DNA from: Megaustenia siamemsis
Lineage: Eukaryota; Mollusca; Gastropoda; Stylommatophora; Ariophantidae
Assembly: GCA_032433765.1 (NCBI GenBank)
Contig: JAVIAB010000159.1
Location: forward strand, 55,070,972 to 55,134,971
DNA: 64,000 nt
Reading direction: 5' to 3'
This document shows positions 12,296 to 23,899 of this stretch, piece by piece. The first letter of the stretch is position 1; each line of letters starts with the position of its first letter. The notes beneath the pieces are model-generated. The model saw only the letters and a list, made by a program, of their open reading frames with translations. It ran no database searches and was not told the DNA's origin. The position numbers and the translations under genes are program-made.

Positions 12296-12392
12296 GCTAT
12301 AAACACGGTAAAAGGCGACCGAGGTGACCAGTTCAAACACAACCCTGGTGTGTTTTTGGCTAAAAATTAAATTACCGTTTATGTATGAGTTA
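12296..12392 (+). repeat. Left copy of a long direct repeat flanking nested LINE fragments
   Basis: The block containing ACGACCGAGGTGACCAG (with one substitution) and CACAACCCTGGTGTGT recurs at 13848-13943 in the same orientation, with the LINE fragments between. It looks like a long target-site duplication of the family D LINE. Confidence 0.75.
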
Positions 12393-13182
12393 ATTTGCGA
12401 TATGCGGATGACACAGTCTTAATAGCAGCGACAGAGAATGAACTACAAGAAATGATAGACATAATAGTAAAAGAAAGCAACAAGAAAGGTCTCAGTCTGA
12501 ATAGTAAGAAAACAGAAGTAATGGTTATATCGAAGAAACAATCACCACCATCATGTAGCATACAAATAAACGAGACAAATCTGTAACAAGTGCAACGTTT
12601 CAAATACTTGGGCACAATAATAAAATCAAATGGGAGATGCACCACAGAAATACAAAGCAGAATAGCTCAGGCCAAAATAGCATTTCAGAAAATGAAAAAT
12701 ATCTTATGCAACAAATCTATGTCAATAAAAATGAGAAAGAGAGTTCATCGGTGCTATATAGAACCAATTCTGACATATGGAAGGGAATCATGGACAGTAG
12801 ACAAACAAATGAAAAGACGATTAGAGGCCACAGAGATTGGATTTCTCAGAAGAATTTTTAAAGTTCCTTGAACAGCTAGAAAAGACCAATGAGGAAGTTC
12901 TCAAAGAGGCCAACACAAAAAGGGAGCTCTTTAAAAAAACATCAGAAAGAAGCAATCAACATTTTTGGGCACATCATGAGAAGAGGAAAGTTGGAATACT
13001 TGGCTACAACTGGCAAAATAAAAGGAAAGAGAGATCGCGGACGACAAAGGGAGAAAATACTGGATAGCTTGGTGTCATGGCATGAAAAACAGTCAACAAC
13101 AGAACTGATACGATGCACTGTAGATAGAAGATTGTGGAGGGAATTGATCACCTACGCCAACCGGTAAGGCACCTGATGACGA
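12393..13182 (+). mobile_element. LINE family A, 5'-truncated 3' end with 11-bp target duplication
   Basis: It starts inside the reverse transcriptase at RYADDTVLIAATENELQEM (the F/YADD box) and continues through KKTEVMVISKK, QRFKYLGTIIKS, YIEPILTYG and LEATEIGFLRRIF, then frameshifted C-terminal sequence, and ends CACCTGATGACGA. It is flanked by TGTATGAGTTA at 12382-12392 and 13183-13193, a perfect 11-bp direct repeat, which proves a discrete 5'-truncated retrotransposition. Stops near 12583 and 12870 and a frameshift near 12890 inactivate it. Confidence 0.9.
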
Positions 13183-13193
13183 TGTATGAGTTA

Positions 13194-13847
13194 CTCAAAA
13201 CCCACAAGTGGATATCAAAATTTCAGGAATAGACCTGGAGACAGTTCAGATCTACAACTACCTTGGACATACTATAACCAGTGATAAAATATGTACAACT
13301 GAAATAAAGAAAAGAATAGGAATGGCAAAAAGTAATTTTAATGTCATGAAGAACATACTAACATCAAAACAAATAACACCAGGGCTAAAACTAAGAATAG
13401 CAAAATGTAATTCTTCTCAACATTCCTATATGGTGCAGAAACATGGACATTAGACAAGAATACAGACCAGAGAATTGAAGCCTTTGAAATGTGGATATAT
13501 AGAAGAGTAGTTAGAATTGGATGGAAGGAAAAGAAAACAAACGGTATAGTCTTAAAACAACTAAAAATGAAAAGAAAACTACTAAACACAATTCAAACAA
13601 GACAAATGCGATTTGAGGCTATTTTAAAAGACACAAGAGCCTACTAAAGGATTGTATTTCTGGAGGGGAAAATACAAAGTAAAAGAGGCGGAGGCAGACA
13701 AAGACTAACATGGACGAGTAACACCAGCAGACGGACAAACCAGCATATGACAACCTGCACCATCAAAGCAAGAGATAAAGCAGAATGGCGCTTCATGGTA
13801 GCCAACCACCGATGGTGAGATGGCACTCGATGATGATGATGATGAGA
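13194..13847 (+). mobile_element. LINE family D, 5'-truncated 3' end
   Basis: Reads VDIKISGIDLETVQ, YNYLGHTITSD, MKNILTSKQITPGLKLRIAK, then decayed frames matching the better copy at 48659-49342. It ends in (GAT)n at about 13830-13846. The 97-bp direct repeats on either side are its likely target duplication. Frameshifts near 13415 and later make it non-coding. Confidence 0.85.
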
Positions 13848-13943
13848 GCTAAAAACACCGTGAAAAACGACCGAGGTGACCAGATCAAACACAACCCTGG
13901 TGTGTGTTTTGCTAAAAACTAAATTACCCTGTATGTAAGATAA
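13848..13943 (+). repeat. Right copy of the long direct repeat flanking LINE fragments
   Basis: Partner of 12296-12392; see that entry. It contains the same near-palindromic CACAACCCTGGTGTGTG core. Confidence 0.75.
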
Positions 13944-14337
13944 GATGAATGCATTCATTTAGCAATAAAATGTCTTTATGGTAACTTTTTCGATGGACTA
14001 CAAAGTATAGTCTTTAAAAGAGCCTTTTTGTGGGCAATAGAAATCGATGGATTCTGCTTAACATTTCTCACCTCCACCGCAGCGCAATTGATAACACTTT
14101 TATAACCCACCGATCTATTGTGAACCATAATGTATTTAAAGGGTTTTGCGTTTGATTTTTCCATCCACTGTTTAACATGTAAAAGTCTTACACAAAATGG
14201 TCAGTGTGCAAACTCCTATCATATCCAACTTCTGACTCCGGAAAGCTGCTTTGCATTTTAAACCCCTAATCGGAATCACATTCACACGTGATCGACGTTG
14301 CCATGGATATCCTTGTAGAATAGCGCGGATGATTATA
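13944..14337. other. Spacer with no recognised feature
   Basis: No open frame with a motif and no repeat copy was recognised between the LINE nest and the second DNA transposon. Confidence 0.5.
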
Positions 14338-16449
14338 GTCCGTTTCATAACTCGTGCCCAACTTTTAAAATCGATATCTTTTTAACCGCTTTTTGTAAGT
14401 TGTTCAAAATTGGCATGTAAAGTTATAATGATTAGAACCCAACAGGGAATTAATTTCATTAAAAAAAAACATGTGGTTATTATTGTTGCTTATTTGATTT
14501 ATATAAATTTATAACGACCCATTAATGTAGTCAAAACTTAATGTTTACAGTATTTTAAGTTAAAAATAGCGAGTAAAAATCCATACACGGTCAAATTGAC
14601 GTGTTTGCACGCTTTCAACATGGGTTTTCTGACACAATTAGACACTTGTAGAAAACACGAGACATTGTGTGTTCCATTTCCGTTCATTCAGCAGCGAAGA
14701 CGTGGAACGATAACATTTATCATGAGTCTTAAAATGAAATTCTGCAGTTTACAAAACATCGCAAAAAAAAATGTATGACTATTTTTGCAAAGAGGCTAAA
14801 CGAGGAAGATTATTTCATTCTTTAGAAAACCCTGAGAATAGGATAAGACACATTTTGGATTTATCTAAACGGTCATTTAATCGCTGGATTCAAGCACGTG
14901 ACCGTCAATGTTCAAAATATACAAAATCACAAGGAAGAGCAAAAATGTTGGATAATTTCGACAGTGAACTTATTAGAAGAGAAATTCACAAAATGTTGGG
15001 TATGAATGAAACTGTTACAATAAGAAAATTAAAAGTATCGCTGAAAAAGAACAACTGTATTGAAATATCAAAGTCTACATTATGGAGGAATGTGAGAGCT
15101 GCAGGCTTTACATTCAGAAAGTATTCCAATGGACGAAACATCATCTGTGAGAAGCCACATGTAGTAGTCATGAGAAGCAAGTACTTACGTGAAGTAAAAG
15201 AGGTGCGCAAGCAAGGTTATGATATTGTGTACTTGGATGAAACATGAATCAATGCTCACCACACTAACCAAAGGGAATGGCAGTCATCAGATGGAAAGAT
15301 TAACAGATTAATACCTAGCAGCAAACGACAGCGCTTGATAATTGCGCATGCAGGTAGTCGACAACATGGACTAATACAGAATGCAGAGCTCATTTTTCCT
15401 TTCAAAATCCATAGACAATCGGGATTATAACTCTGAGATAAATGGTCACATATTTAGACATTGGACTGAAAATTCTGCGCTCCCATCACTAGATCGACCA
15501 TCTTGCCTAATAATGGACAATGCAGCGTGCCACAACATTGTTGCACTTGAAGATAAAGTCCCGACGTCATCTAGTACAAAAGATGCTATTAAGATATGGC
15601 TCACAAAGGAGCACATACAATTTAATAACATGTACTTAAAACCTGAATTACTATCTCTAGTAAAGCAAAAACAAAGGACAAAGATTTTTCAAATAGATAA
15701 GATTATCCAAGAGCACGGTCATATAAGTTTGAGGCTGCCACCTTACCATGCTCATTTATATCCAATAGAACTAATCTGGGCAACATTAAAAGGACAAGTG
15801 GCAGATGAAAATACAACATTCAAAATATGCGATGTAAAGACTCTTGCTAATCTCGCTTTATTAAACATAGACAAAGATTATTGGGCTAAATGTGAAGACC
15901 ACGTCTTAAAACAGGTAGAAGAATATTGGAAAAATGATGGTTTGTGGAATGTTCAATCCCAAACAGTTATTAATCTTTTAGACTCGTCTGATTCAGAATG
16001 AAAGTATATAGCCCCCACAATGTTGGCCCCTATATTACCTTAAATTAGTTCAACAAACGGTCCTTTTCAGGACCACACAACTATGACAATTGGACATACA
16101 AGTATACTGTGATATTATCATCCGTCCTCGAACTGAGAAGACAATAATTCTCCTGGTGTTTTGTCTTATCCAGTTATTTCCCCATTACCGCCACGCCTTT
16201 ACCTAGTGAAAATTAATCACAGACCAGCAACTACGGTAATTTCTATTCTTTAGGGGTTCGCAATTTACAATTTTGACAAACATCAAAGAAATTCGCCGCT
16301 TTAAGAAAACTGCAGCTGCAAGATATTTGTTAAATATACATTTAAAGGGTCTTTTGCATTCTAATAACATTTGGAAAAGTTCAACAGTTTTTAACAAATG
16401 GTTACTGAGTAATAGCGTTTTGAAGTTGGGCACATGATTTGAAACGAGC
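14338..16449 (+). mobile_element. Second copy of the DD83E transposon, inactivated
   Basis: Nearly identical to 7529-9637, with TA flanks (14336-14337, 16450-16451) and the same terminal inverted repeats. Length is 2112 bp. The flanking host DNA is unrelated, so this is an independent insertion rather than a segmental duplication. Confidence 0.88.
14596..16001 (+). pseudogene. Frameshifted DD83E transposase
   Basis: The homologue of the frame at 7912-9189 with at least three breaks. The A-run after ATCGCA (about 14761-14770) is longer and shifts the frame. ACATTGACAAAT is replaced by ACATGAATCAAT at 15242, giving TGA straight after the first catalytic D motif (YLDET). An extra C near 15399 (TTTTTCCTTTC instead of TTTTTCTTTC) shifts the frame again. 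NPIEL near the third catalytic residue has become YPIEL. The element can only be mobilised in trans. Confidence 0.88.
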
Positions 16450-16697
16450 TATAGTGTCATTTTGTCGTATTCTTCCCGCAGTTTAGCGTAGCTTCCAGCA
16501 ACGCTCTAAAATAGTAGGTGTTCTCTGATTACGTAATAAGTATATTGTTAGAGACACTTCGATTTGCAAAATTAGGGGGTTGAGGTAATACTTGTCGGAT
16601 CCCCCCTCAGTGTCTGATGACTGGAACATGTATATTTGGATCATAAATAAGCGAGGACATAGGACCAAAATAAAGACCAGACAAATGTATAGTATTT

Positions 16698-17225
16698 ATT
16701 ATAATCATCATCATCATCGGGTTACGTCTCCGCAACGACGGTTTGTTACCATGGATCGCCATTCCACTCTGTTTCTTGCTTTGATGGTGCAGGTTGTCAT
16801 AGATTGACTTGTCCATCTTTTGATGTTGCTAGTCCATGTTAGTCTAGGTCTCCCTCTGCCTCTTTTACCTTGTATTTTCCTCTCCATGGCTACTTTTATA
16901 AGGCTGTTGTGACTTTTAACATCGCCCAAAAATCGCATTTGTCTTGTTTAAATTGTGTTCAGTAGTTCTCTTTTCATTTTTAGTTGTTTTAAAACTTTAT
17001 TGTTTGTTTTCTTTACTTTCCATCCAATTCTACCTATTCTTCTATAGATCCACATTTCAAAGGCTTCAATTTTCTGATCTGTTTTCTTGTCTAATGTCCA
17101 TGTTTCTGCAACATACATGAATATCGAGAAGATGTAACATTTTGTTATTCTTAGTTTCAGCCCTGGTGTTATTTGTTTTTTTGTTAGTATATTTTTCATG
17201 GCATTAAAATTACTTTTGCCATACC
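16698..17225 (-). mobile_element. LINE family D, 3' fragment
   Basis: On the minus strand it carries MKNILTKKQITPGLKLRITK, AETWTLDKKTDQKIEAFEMW, then MRFLGDVKSHNSL, KIQGKRGRGRPRLTW, and ends at a GAT-rich tail (16698-16710 as CATCATCATC on plus). A stop after RELLNT breaks the frame relative to the copy at 48659-49342. Confidence 0.85.
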
Positions 17226-17261
17226 TATTCTTTTGTTGTTTGATTCAGGTTTGCTGATCAA

Positions 17262-17765
17262 AGCTATGGAAAGCAAACCTGAATAAAATGCTGGAAAAAC
17301 AAGGCAAGAAAAAACAAGAAAAAGAGTTCTTAAATGTTGCGTGAGCCAGTCATAACATATGGATGCGAATCATGGACATTAGGACAACAGACAAGAAAAT
17401 CACTGGATTCTGTAGAAATGAGGTTTTCCAGAACAATGTAGAGAATACCATGGACAGCTAAGAAGAGTAATGAATATGTTCCGATAGGGGTCAAAGCAAA
17501 AAGAGAGCAAATTTCCAATATTAGGAAGAAACAATCATCATTTTATGGCCATGCATTGAGAAGAGAACAACTGGAATATATTGTAACAACTGGAAAAATT
17601 GATGGACGAAGAGATAGATGGAAGCAAAGCGATAAAATAACAGACAGCTTAAGAGAATGGCTTGGCAGAAGGTCAACAACAGAAATGATAAATAGCTGCC
17701 GAGATCGAAATGGAGAGACATGATCACCTACACCAACAGGCCCGGTACTTGATGATGATGATAAT
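17262..17765 (+). mobile_element. LINE family F, 3' fragment
   Basis: Decayed plus-strand coding with order TYGCESWTLGQQTRKS, YGHALRREQLEYIVTTGKI, then RSTTEMINSCRDR, ending GGCCCGGTACTTGATGATGATG. The same sequence recurs at 23310-23775, 53281-53500 and, inverted, at 25640-26085 and 36062-36500. Its first 30 bp (GAAAGCAAACCTGAATAAAA region) also occur at 27650-27675. Confidence 0.82.
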
Positions 17766-18019
17766 ACTAGACAAGTGCCCAAACGGTTTGGTACAACCAT
17801 AATTTTGTGTGCAACACGCGAAGAAATAAAGGTAGGATATATATTATTACTGTTCAAATACACATGACCTGTGTAAGATCTTATTCCATTTTAAAATAGC
17901 AATGGTAATACTTAGAATTTGACATACGAGTAATTGTAGATATAAAAGAACGTATCTGGTAATGGCCAGATTGTGACATGTGTGCTGTGATGTTTACAAA
18001 GGTGTATGTTATGTGTGAT

Positions 18020-18535
18020 AGATTGAGTTATTGAGTTGTGTGCGGGTCATAGTCATTACACTCCGAATTTGTCCATAATTTCTCATATTCCATTTTCAGC
18101 AAGTCCCTCAGTGTCCAACGACTGATGACTCCTGTTATGTGTTGGTTGATTAGTCTTCTTACACGCCCACTAAGTTTCTCGTTTCTGGCTGTGCCCATCT
18201 CTTTCATCCGAAGGAGTAACGTGGACTCATGGTTTTCGAATGGCATGTTCCCTTCTCATTTCCCGGAGGGCATTGATGATATCCGCCCGATCCATTGGCT
18301 GATCGTCCTAAACAACAGCGCATCTAGCCAACCTGTCCGCTTTTTCATTTTCCCGTACTGCCGCATGTCCTGTGACGTAAATAAAGGTAACCATGTGTAT
18401 TTTTTACTTCTGCAATGACTCTACCCGTTGCATACGTACATTGCCAGCCTCCACTTTTCTTGACATGCTCATTATACAGGCATGGGTGTAGTCTTGTGAC
18501 TCTAACCAGATGAATGTATTGGTCACAATCAATGT
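18020..18535 (-). mobile_element. LINE family E, 3' fragment (RNase H end)
   Basis: Closely matches the 3' part of the RNase-H-bearing LINE at 50335-52948 (shared minus-strand GGCACAGCCA, AGTGGGTGTG-like, AACACA blocks). It covers the end of the RNase H domain and the C-terminal tail with frame breaks. Confidence 0.75.
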
Positions 18536-18539
18536 GAAT

Positions 18540-18850
18540 GCCACTGTGATGGAAAAACTTGGGTATGGTAGTGGCAATATACAATCAGTCATGTGAATGA
18601 TGATGGATATAATGGGGTATGTGAGTGGAGTGGCTACAGATAGATTGGAGCATGTGAGTGGTGATGGGTGTAACGGGGTATGTGAGTGGTAATGTATAAA
18701 TTGTGATGTGTGTGTGGTGATGTGATTAAGAGATGTTAGCAGCTTCATGGCTATGTTGAGACATATGAATAGAGATACTTAGATTGAGATATATGAGTGG
18801 TGATAAATACATTGAGACAAATGGGTGGTGATAAATAGATTGAGACATAT
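18540..18850. repeat. Degenerate G+T-rich minisatellite
   Basis: Imperfect units such as TATGTGAGTGG followed by TGATGG and ATAGATTGAGACA recur every roughly 35-45 bp. Units are too diverged to give an exact period by eye. Confidence 0.6.
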
Positions 18851-18971
18851 TGTACTCGTGAATAGACTTCTTTCTTAGTTATCAGTTATTCGTTCTGAGC
18901 GCTATTGTTGTTATTGCGCTATACTTGCGATATCGCGTAATCGTTACTTTACAGACGGCCTCCCCCGCCAC

Positions 18972-19622
18972 TTGTCAGTTCTCGGGTTGATTGACCTCAG
19001 CTGGAATGCGCTGCTCTTGCTTTTCTCGAGACAACACGTTTTCTGGATTACTGTGACCACAAACCACTCTCCATGTGTGTGCCACATATTTACACCCCAG
19101 AAAGAAATACTGAATATAACAACACCATGTGCTGCCGTCTGTGATATTAATGACCACAGACCAGGAGCCTCCAGTATGATTGATACAACTGTTGCACCAA
19201 GCACTTCATCAGCAGAGCCATATCTATGGAATGTTAATCTGACATTGTTCTTGAATGATGCCCATGTTAATGAGACATCAGAATCGTGTGGCAGCAGCTA
19301 CAAGAAGGGAGCGGAGAACATCAAGTTCTGCTGCTATAAAGGAGACTTGCCTTGCTATCACAGAATTGCCTTAACTGGAATCACTGTAGTTGACAACTTC
19401 TCCTCTTGTGTAAACTACACATTCACATCTAAGAGTGAATCAGTGAAGGTCACAAAATCATATTCTCTCTGTGGTTTTACTAACTACAGGTCATGTGGCT
19501 TCTGTTGGATTGGAAATGACAAATTACCACCACTGTGTGTCTATATGTTTGGAATTGGAGTCATCAATGACGGCCTAACATCATCAAGTGCTACGACGAT
19601 CATCATTTTCGGGAGGACGTGA
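18972..19622 (+). CDS. Cysteine-rich, probably extracellular protein fragment linked to repeat family B
   Basis: An open frame of 216 codons that begins at TTG with no ATG before residue 69, so it is probably an exon or a truncated copy. It has many cysteines (SCGSSYKKG, KFCCYKGDLPCYHR, SSCVNYTF, YRSCGFCW, PPLCVYMFG), several N-glycosylation sequons (NIT, NLT, NET, NYT) and a Thr/Ser-rich linker (TTVAPSTSS), all typical of a secreted or ectodomain protein. I do not recognise the fold. Its last 25 residues (after CVYMFGIGV) lie in sequence that also occurs, inverted, at 30700-30800, where a decayed relative (CLMWDGDN..LCVYMFGIG with a frameshift) precedes the same repeat. The frame therefore belongs to, or was captured by, a multicopy element. 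Confidence 0.5.
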   Translation: MSVLGLIDLSWNALLLLFSRQHVFWITVTTNHSPCVCHIFTPQKEILNITTPCAAVCDINDHRPGASSMIDTTVAPSTSSAEPYLWNVNLTLFLNDAHVNETSESCGSSYKKGAENIKFCCYKGDLPCYHRIALTGITVVDNFSSCVNYTFTSKSESVKVTKSYSLCGFTNYRSCGFCWIGNDKLPPLCVYMFGIGVINDGLTSSSATTIIIFGRT

Positions 19623-20170
19623 ACTCCCATGGTATATGGTGGATAGGCGGCAGGAACCATTGAAGGCTATGTCTGAAAAGTGTTCCTTCTTGCAGTTTCC
19701 TCATATTCCAAGTCCGGCTTGTTGCAGGAGCTACTGAGTTAAGTGCTCTGTGCACACCGTGAGCTGTGTGTCTCATCCGTTTTGATCCTGCTTCGATATC
19801 CCGCTTGTTTACGATGAATGATGATATCGTATGACAGGGAACAGTTGGCTGTGTTCACTTTCTGCGCGGTTTCGCCTTATGTCTTTTGGCGTGTGCTGAG
19901 ACTGCTACGATGGGAACTACAGTTACCTTTCATTGTTTGGGAGATGAGTTGGTAATTCGGATGATTCCACTGGCACGGGCGGTTGAGCAATTATGGATTT
20001 TAATTCGTTTGCTGTGATGCCGAGGCCTTCCATAACCAATAACCAATAACACGTTTTCTTCTCTACTGGGCGTCGTCCTAGCCCTGACCGTGTCTGGTCA
20101 TTGTAGTATTTCTGGTTTTTTGTTAAGATGACTGTTTCACGTTGTGTTTCCGCGACAACTTTGCTGCTGT
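19540..20170 (+). repeat. Repeat family B, best copy (downstream part)
   Basis: Continues directly from the cysteine-rich frame. Blocks shared with 6729-7128, 34590-35335 and inverted 30273-30800 include GGTGGATAGGCGGCAG, CACCGTGAGCTG, and CTTATGTCTTTTGGCGTG. It ends in a simple repeat of AACCAAT type (about 20032-20048), suggesting the 3' end of a retroelement. Confidence 0.75.
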
Positions 20171-21114
20171 TATGATTCATCCCCGAGGGTTGACGCTAGG
20201 CCAGATAAATATAACTATGTAACACATAACAACACAATGGTTATAAGAATTTGTTCCGACTTTTAATACTGTCACATCGGACTCTCGTTATACAATGGAT
20301 ATGGCAGGTTACACACTTAACGCGCACTCTTACAATTTCTTCAGATTTTTTTTTAGGAGGCCAACATCACCTTAACACTTATCTCTGGGCTCCATACGCA
20401 TTCATACCTGCATCTAAACGACATGTGGACCGTTCCCCATTGAACGGCCCGGCCCTATACTATATAACATCTATCGGATCGGCTGTCTCTTGGCAACCGC
20501 TAATAACTGTCTCTTAATAGTGCTACTTACTAAGCTGTCCGCAAAGATGTTCTTCGCTAGTCTCTGCATCATCTAACTATCGCGTATTCCCTTGCCGGCT
20601 AAAATTCTATTACACTTGCTTGGTGTCATTATTATAGATCGTCACTACCTGCCATCTCAGTCTCTCCAAGTGTCGGAATCAAAGTGCTTACTGCTATTCT
20701 AATTCACTTTCAAATCTACAGCGCTTCTAATTCTACTAGGCTAAGGTTAGCCTCTCTATGGGCCGACCAACATGGTCGCCCGTCTCCTACGAGCGTATGA
20801 GCTTCTGCCGACTACATTTCTCCAAGTGTCGGTACCAAAGTGCTTCTAGATCTTTTGTATTTATTTTTTAAATTTCAGTCTTATCAACCAATAAAAATTG
20901 ACTTCCTACGCGTCAAACAAAAATCGTATTTTTTCGGAGTTAGTTTCAAAATTTGCCAGATTCAAACTTGAACAAAGTTATTCCTTCTCTAACATTATTG
21001 ATTTCCCACACAAAAAATTGAGGAAACCAAATATGTCATTTCTCGTTTGAGGTGAACTGTATATCGAATCTGGTTTGATAAGTATTCTAGGTATTTCTTT
21101 AGCAGGTTTGACAT
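20171..21114. other. About 0.9 kb with no recognised gene
   Basis: The only internal structure noted is an imperfect duplication: CTCCAAGTGTCGG with AAAGTGCTT occurs at about 20665 and again at about 20820. Confidence 0.45.
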
Positions 21115-21318
21115 GTTGTGAAGAGGAAAGTAGGAATACTGTGTTACAACTGGCAAAATGCACGGTAAGAAAGATGACAAAAAGAGAAAATACTAGGTAG
21201 CTTGGTGTCATGGCTTGGAAAACATTCAACAATAGAATTGATAGGATAGGCTGTGGATAAAATAGAAGATTGTGGAAGGACATGATCACCTATGTCAACC
21301 GGTATGGCACATGATGAA
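21115..21318 (+). mobile_element. LINE family A, 3' terminal fragment
   Basis: Matches the last about 200 bp of the copy at 12393-13182 (GAAGAGGAAAGT, then GTGTCATGGCTTGGAAAAC, then ATGATCACCTATGTCAACCG) and ends GGCACATGATGA. Confidence 0.82.
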
Positions 21319-22204
21319 AAATTATTTAAAACTTTCACCCCGATATTTCTTGTTCTGTTCCTACTAGATTAATCTTCCTCAAACTTATCCATGCATCTGT
21401 AACTTCTATCATTATTTGGCCACAGCGAATTGCAGGCTGCCCATTCTGTTATTTCCGAGCTAATTCTCCAACTGTTACTAGTTGACAATAAATGAAATCA
21501 GAGTTTTTGAGTGCATTCTAGAGTCTCAGCTATTATATGTCGATGATAATATTTAGAGTATATTCACAGAGAACAATTTGTAGCAGACGGAGGCCAACAT
21601 CTGACCTGAAGTCAAGAGCCAGGAAGGTCCACAACTAGAAGGACGTCAATAAATTAAATGGCCAGGATACTCACCTAACGTGAGATCTCCTCTGACGATC
21701 AGATTTACAACTAGCATCGATGTATACAATTGTTTTTGTATGTTCATATCACTTTAAACTCACTCAGCTATTCATTATATCTTGGAGATGTAATATTACA
21801 CGACTTCACATCAAATAAAAAAAAATTAATATGCCATATAAGACACAGTCATGAAAACAGAACATAATACACCTGGAGCTGATGTGGTGTTTAAAATGCG
21901 TCCCAAAGATTGATTATGAGACTGAGGACACTGAATTATTGATACGATTCTAGCGAGAGTCAAAATGAAATGAACGTACTGCACTGTTGGTTACAATTAA
22001 AACAAGTACAATGATTTCGCTATAATATATTCATGACTGCATCATTGACAAACGACTGTGATGATAGAGACTGGAGCATTAATGGAAAATATAGATCTCT
22101 TCTCTTACCCATTCCACCTTCTCTCACATTTTCACTGTGCATCGTTTTCTTTCACTTTTTGTCTCTCTTATTTTATTTTCGATCACCATGTCTCTTTTTT
22201 CCCT
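21319..22204. other. About 0.9 kb with no recognised feature
   Basis: No repeat copy or motif-bearing frame was recognised. Confidence 0.45.
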
Positions 22205-22440
22205 CTTTCTGTTGGTACAGATGCGCGTGGCCGTGTGACTAAAACCACTGTTTCGCTACCCGAAAAGCCGACGTACGGTGTTCGAAGCCCGCGGTAGATA
22301 AAAAGGATTTTTTTTCAATCCGGGGTGAAATAAAAATCCTGGGTCTCACACGTCGTGGCAACTGCTTGGCCAAGCGGCCTTTATCCCTCTGGTTCTTTCG
22401 TGAGCCCCCCGACATAAACCAGCAAATGCACTATGCGTCG
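22205..22440 (+). repeat. Possible tRNA-derived SINE (third family)
   Basis: GGCCGTGTGACTAAAACCAC followed about 45 bp later by GGTGTTCGAAGCCCGCGG resembles a decayed A box and a B box (GGTTCGAnnCC). The body then ends near a T-run at 22441. Only one copy was seen in the window, so this is tentative. Confidence 0.35.
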
Positions 22441-22708
22441 TTTTTTTTTTATTTTATTGTCTTCTCGTTATATCTTTCTTTATAATTTTTTTATTCCCGA
22501 CATTCTTTCATTGTCTATAGAGTACATCTACTAAAACTCTTCCACTCTTTCTTTTTTTGTCTCGTTTCCTTTTCTTCTGCTCTTTGTTCTTCATTATTTC
22601 TCCTCACTATCGCTTTATTTTATCTTTCACTCTTCCGTGCGCATCCTCTCTATTTTACTTTCTCACTCCTACTCATTTGCTCTCTTTTTCATACTCATGT
22701 TATTATTA

Positions 22709-22749
<41 letters not shown>

Positions 22750-23300
22750 CACTCTGTTTCATTATCTCTCTACCACGCTATCCATTGATCGTTTTTCTCT
22801 TGTACTCTCTATATTTCTATAAGTAATTTTCTCTTTCTAATTCATACTCACATTATATCTGTGTCATCATCAATTATTATGACATTGTTCTTAGTTCTTC
22901 CATATTATCATTTTTCCTAATTACCATGTGCCATAAGGTTGGCTTATGCGGTTGTGAGCTTCCACAACCTACTATTCATCGTGGATCGTATCACTGCTGT
23001 TGTTGACTGTTATTCTTGCCATTTTCCATCACTTTTCCTATCTGCCTTTAACTTGTCTCCATCTGCTATATACGACAATTGATTACTTCCCTTAATGGTC
23101 GCTTCTTATCATAACCTTTGGGTGGCGTAGATGTGTTCATTCGTCAAGTCACGGCAAGCCACATTATCTACGCCTTTCAGCCTTGTATATCCGCCTTGCT
23201 CGATCGGTGTCATCATCTGATGAAAAGATTCCCTCAGGCTGGACGTTCTGTACAACGATTTTTCTGTTACTGTATATATGTTATATTTAATGCAATAAAA
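22441..23300. repeat. Pyrimidine-rich low-complexity DNA with a LINE family A 3' scrap
   Basis: The strand is dominated by T and C, with a (CT)n run at about 22713-22742. Open frames here (Ser/Leu/Phe only) are compositional artefacts. About 22925-23010 matches the inverted 3' end of LINE family A (GTTGGCTTATGCG, TGCTGTTGTTGACTGTT). Confidence 0.6.
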
Positions 23301-23309
23301 TTTTGACAA

Positions 23310-23775
23310 CAGAAACAAGAAAACGAGCTCCTAAATGTTATGTAGGCCCAATATTAACATATGGATATTAATCATGGACAATAGGGCAACAGATAAGAAA
23401 ATCACTGGAGGCTGTAAAAATGTGGTTTTACAGAAGAATGTGGAGAATACTTTAGACAGCTAAGATGAGTGATAAAAAACGTTCTGAAAGAGGTCAAGGC
23501 AAAAAAGAGAGCCAATTTCCAATATTAGGAAGAAACAATCATCATTTCTTGGCCAAGTAATGACAAGGGCAGAGCTGGAATATATTGTGACAATTAGGAA
23601 AATTGATGGACGAGGAAATAGAGGGAGACAAAGAGAAAAGATACCAGACAGCTTAAGAGAATGACTTGACAGAAGATCAACAACAGAAATTATAAATAAC
23701 TGTCGAGATCGATAGTTGTGGAGAGACATGATTACCTATACCAGCAGGGAAAGTACTTGATGACGACGATATATA
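23310..23775 (+). mobile_element. LINE family F, 3' fragment
   Basis: Same order as 17320-17765, including AGAAAATCACTGGAGGCTGT, GAAACAATCATCATTTCTTG and GATTACCTATACCAGCAGG, and ending TACTTGATGACGACGAT. Stops occur in all frames. Confidence 0.82.
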
Positions 23776-23789
23776 TTATTATCATTAAG

Positions 23790-23875
23790 TGTGATGCCTG
23801 CTGGCGTAGGTGATCATGTCTCGCCACAACATTCAGTCTCGACAGTTATTTATCATTTATATTGCTGACCTGATG
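23790..23875 (-). mobile_element. LINE family F, short inverted 3' scrap
   Basis: GCCTGCTGGCGTAGGTGATC and the following TCTCGACAGTTATTTATC are the inverted 3' terminus of family F, placed tail to tail with the copy ending at 23775. Confidence 0.7.
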
Positions 23876-23899
23876 TCAAATCACTTATATATGTTATAG

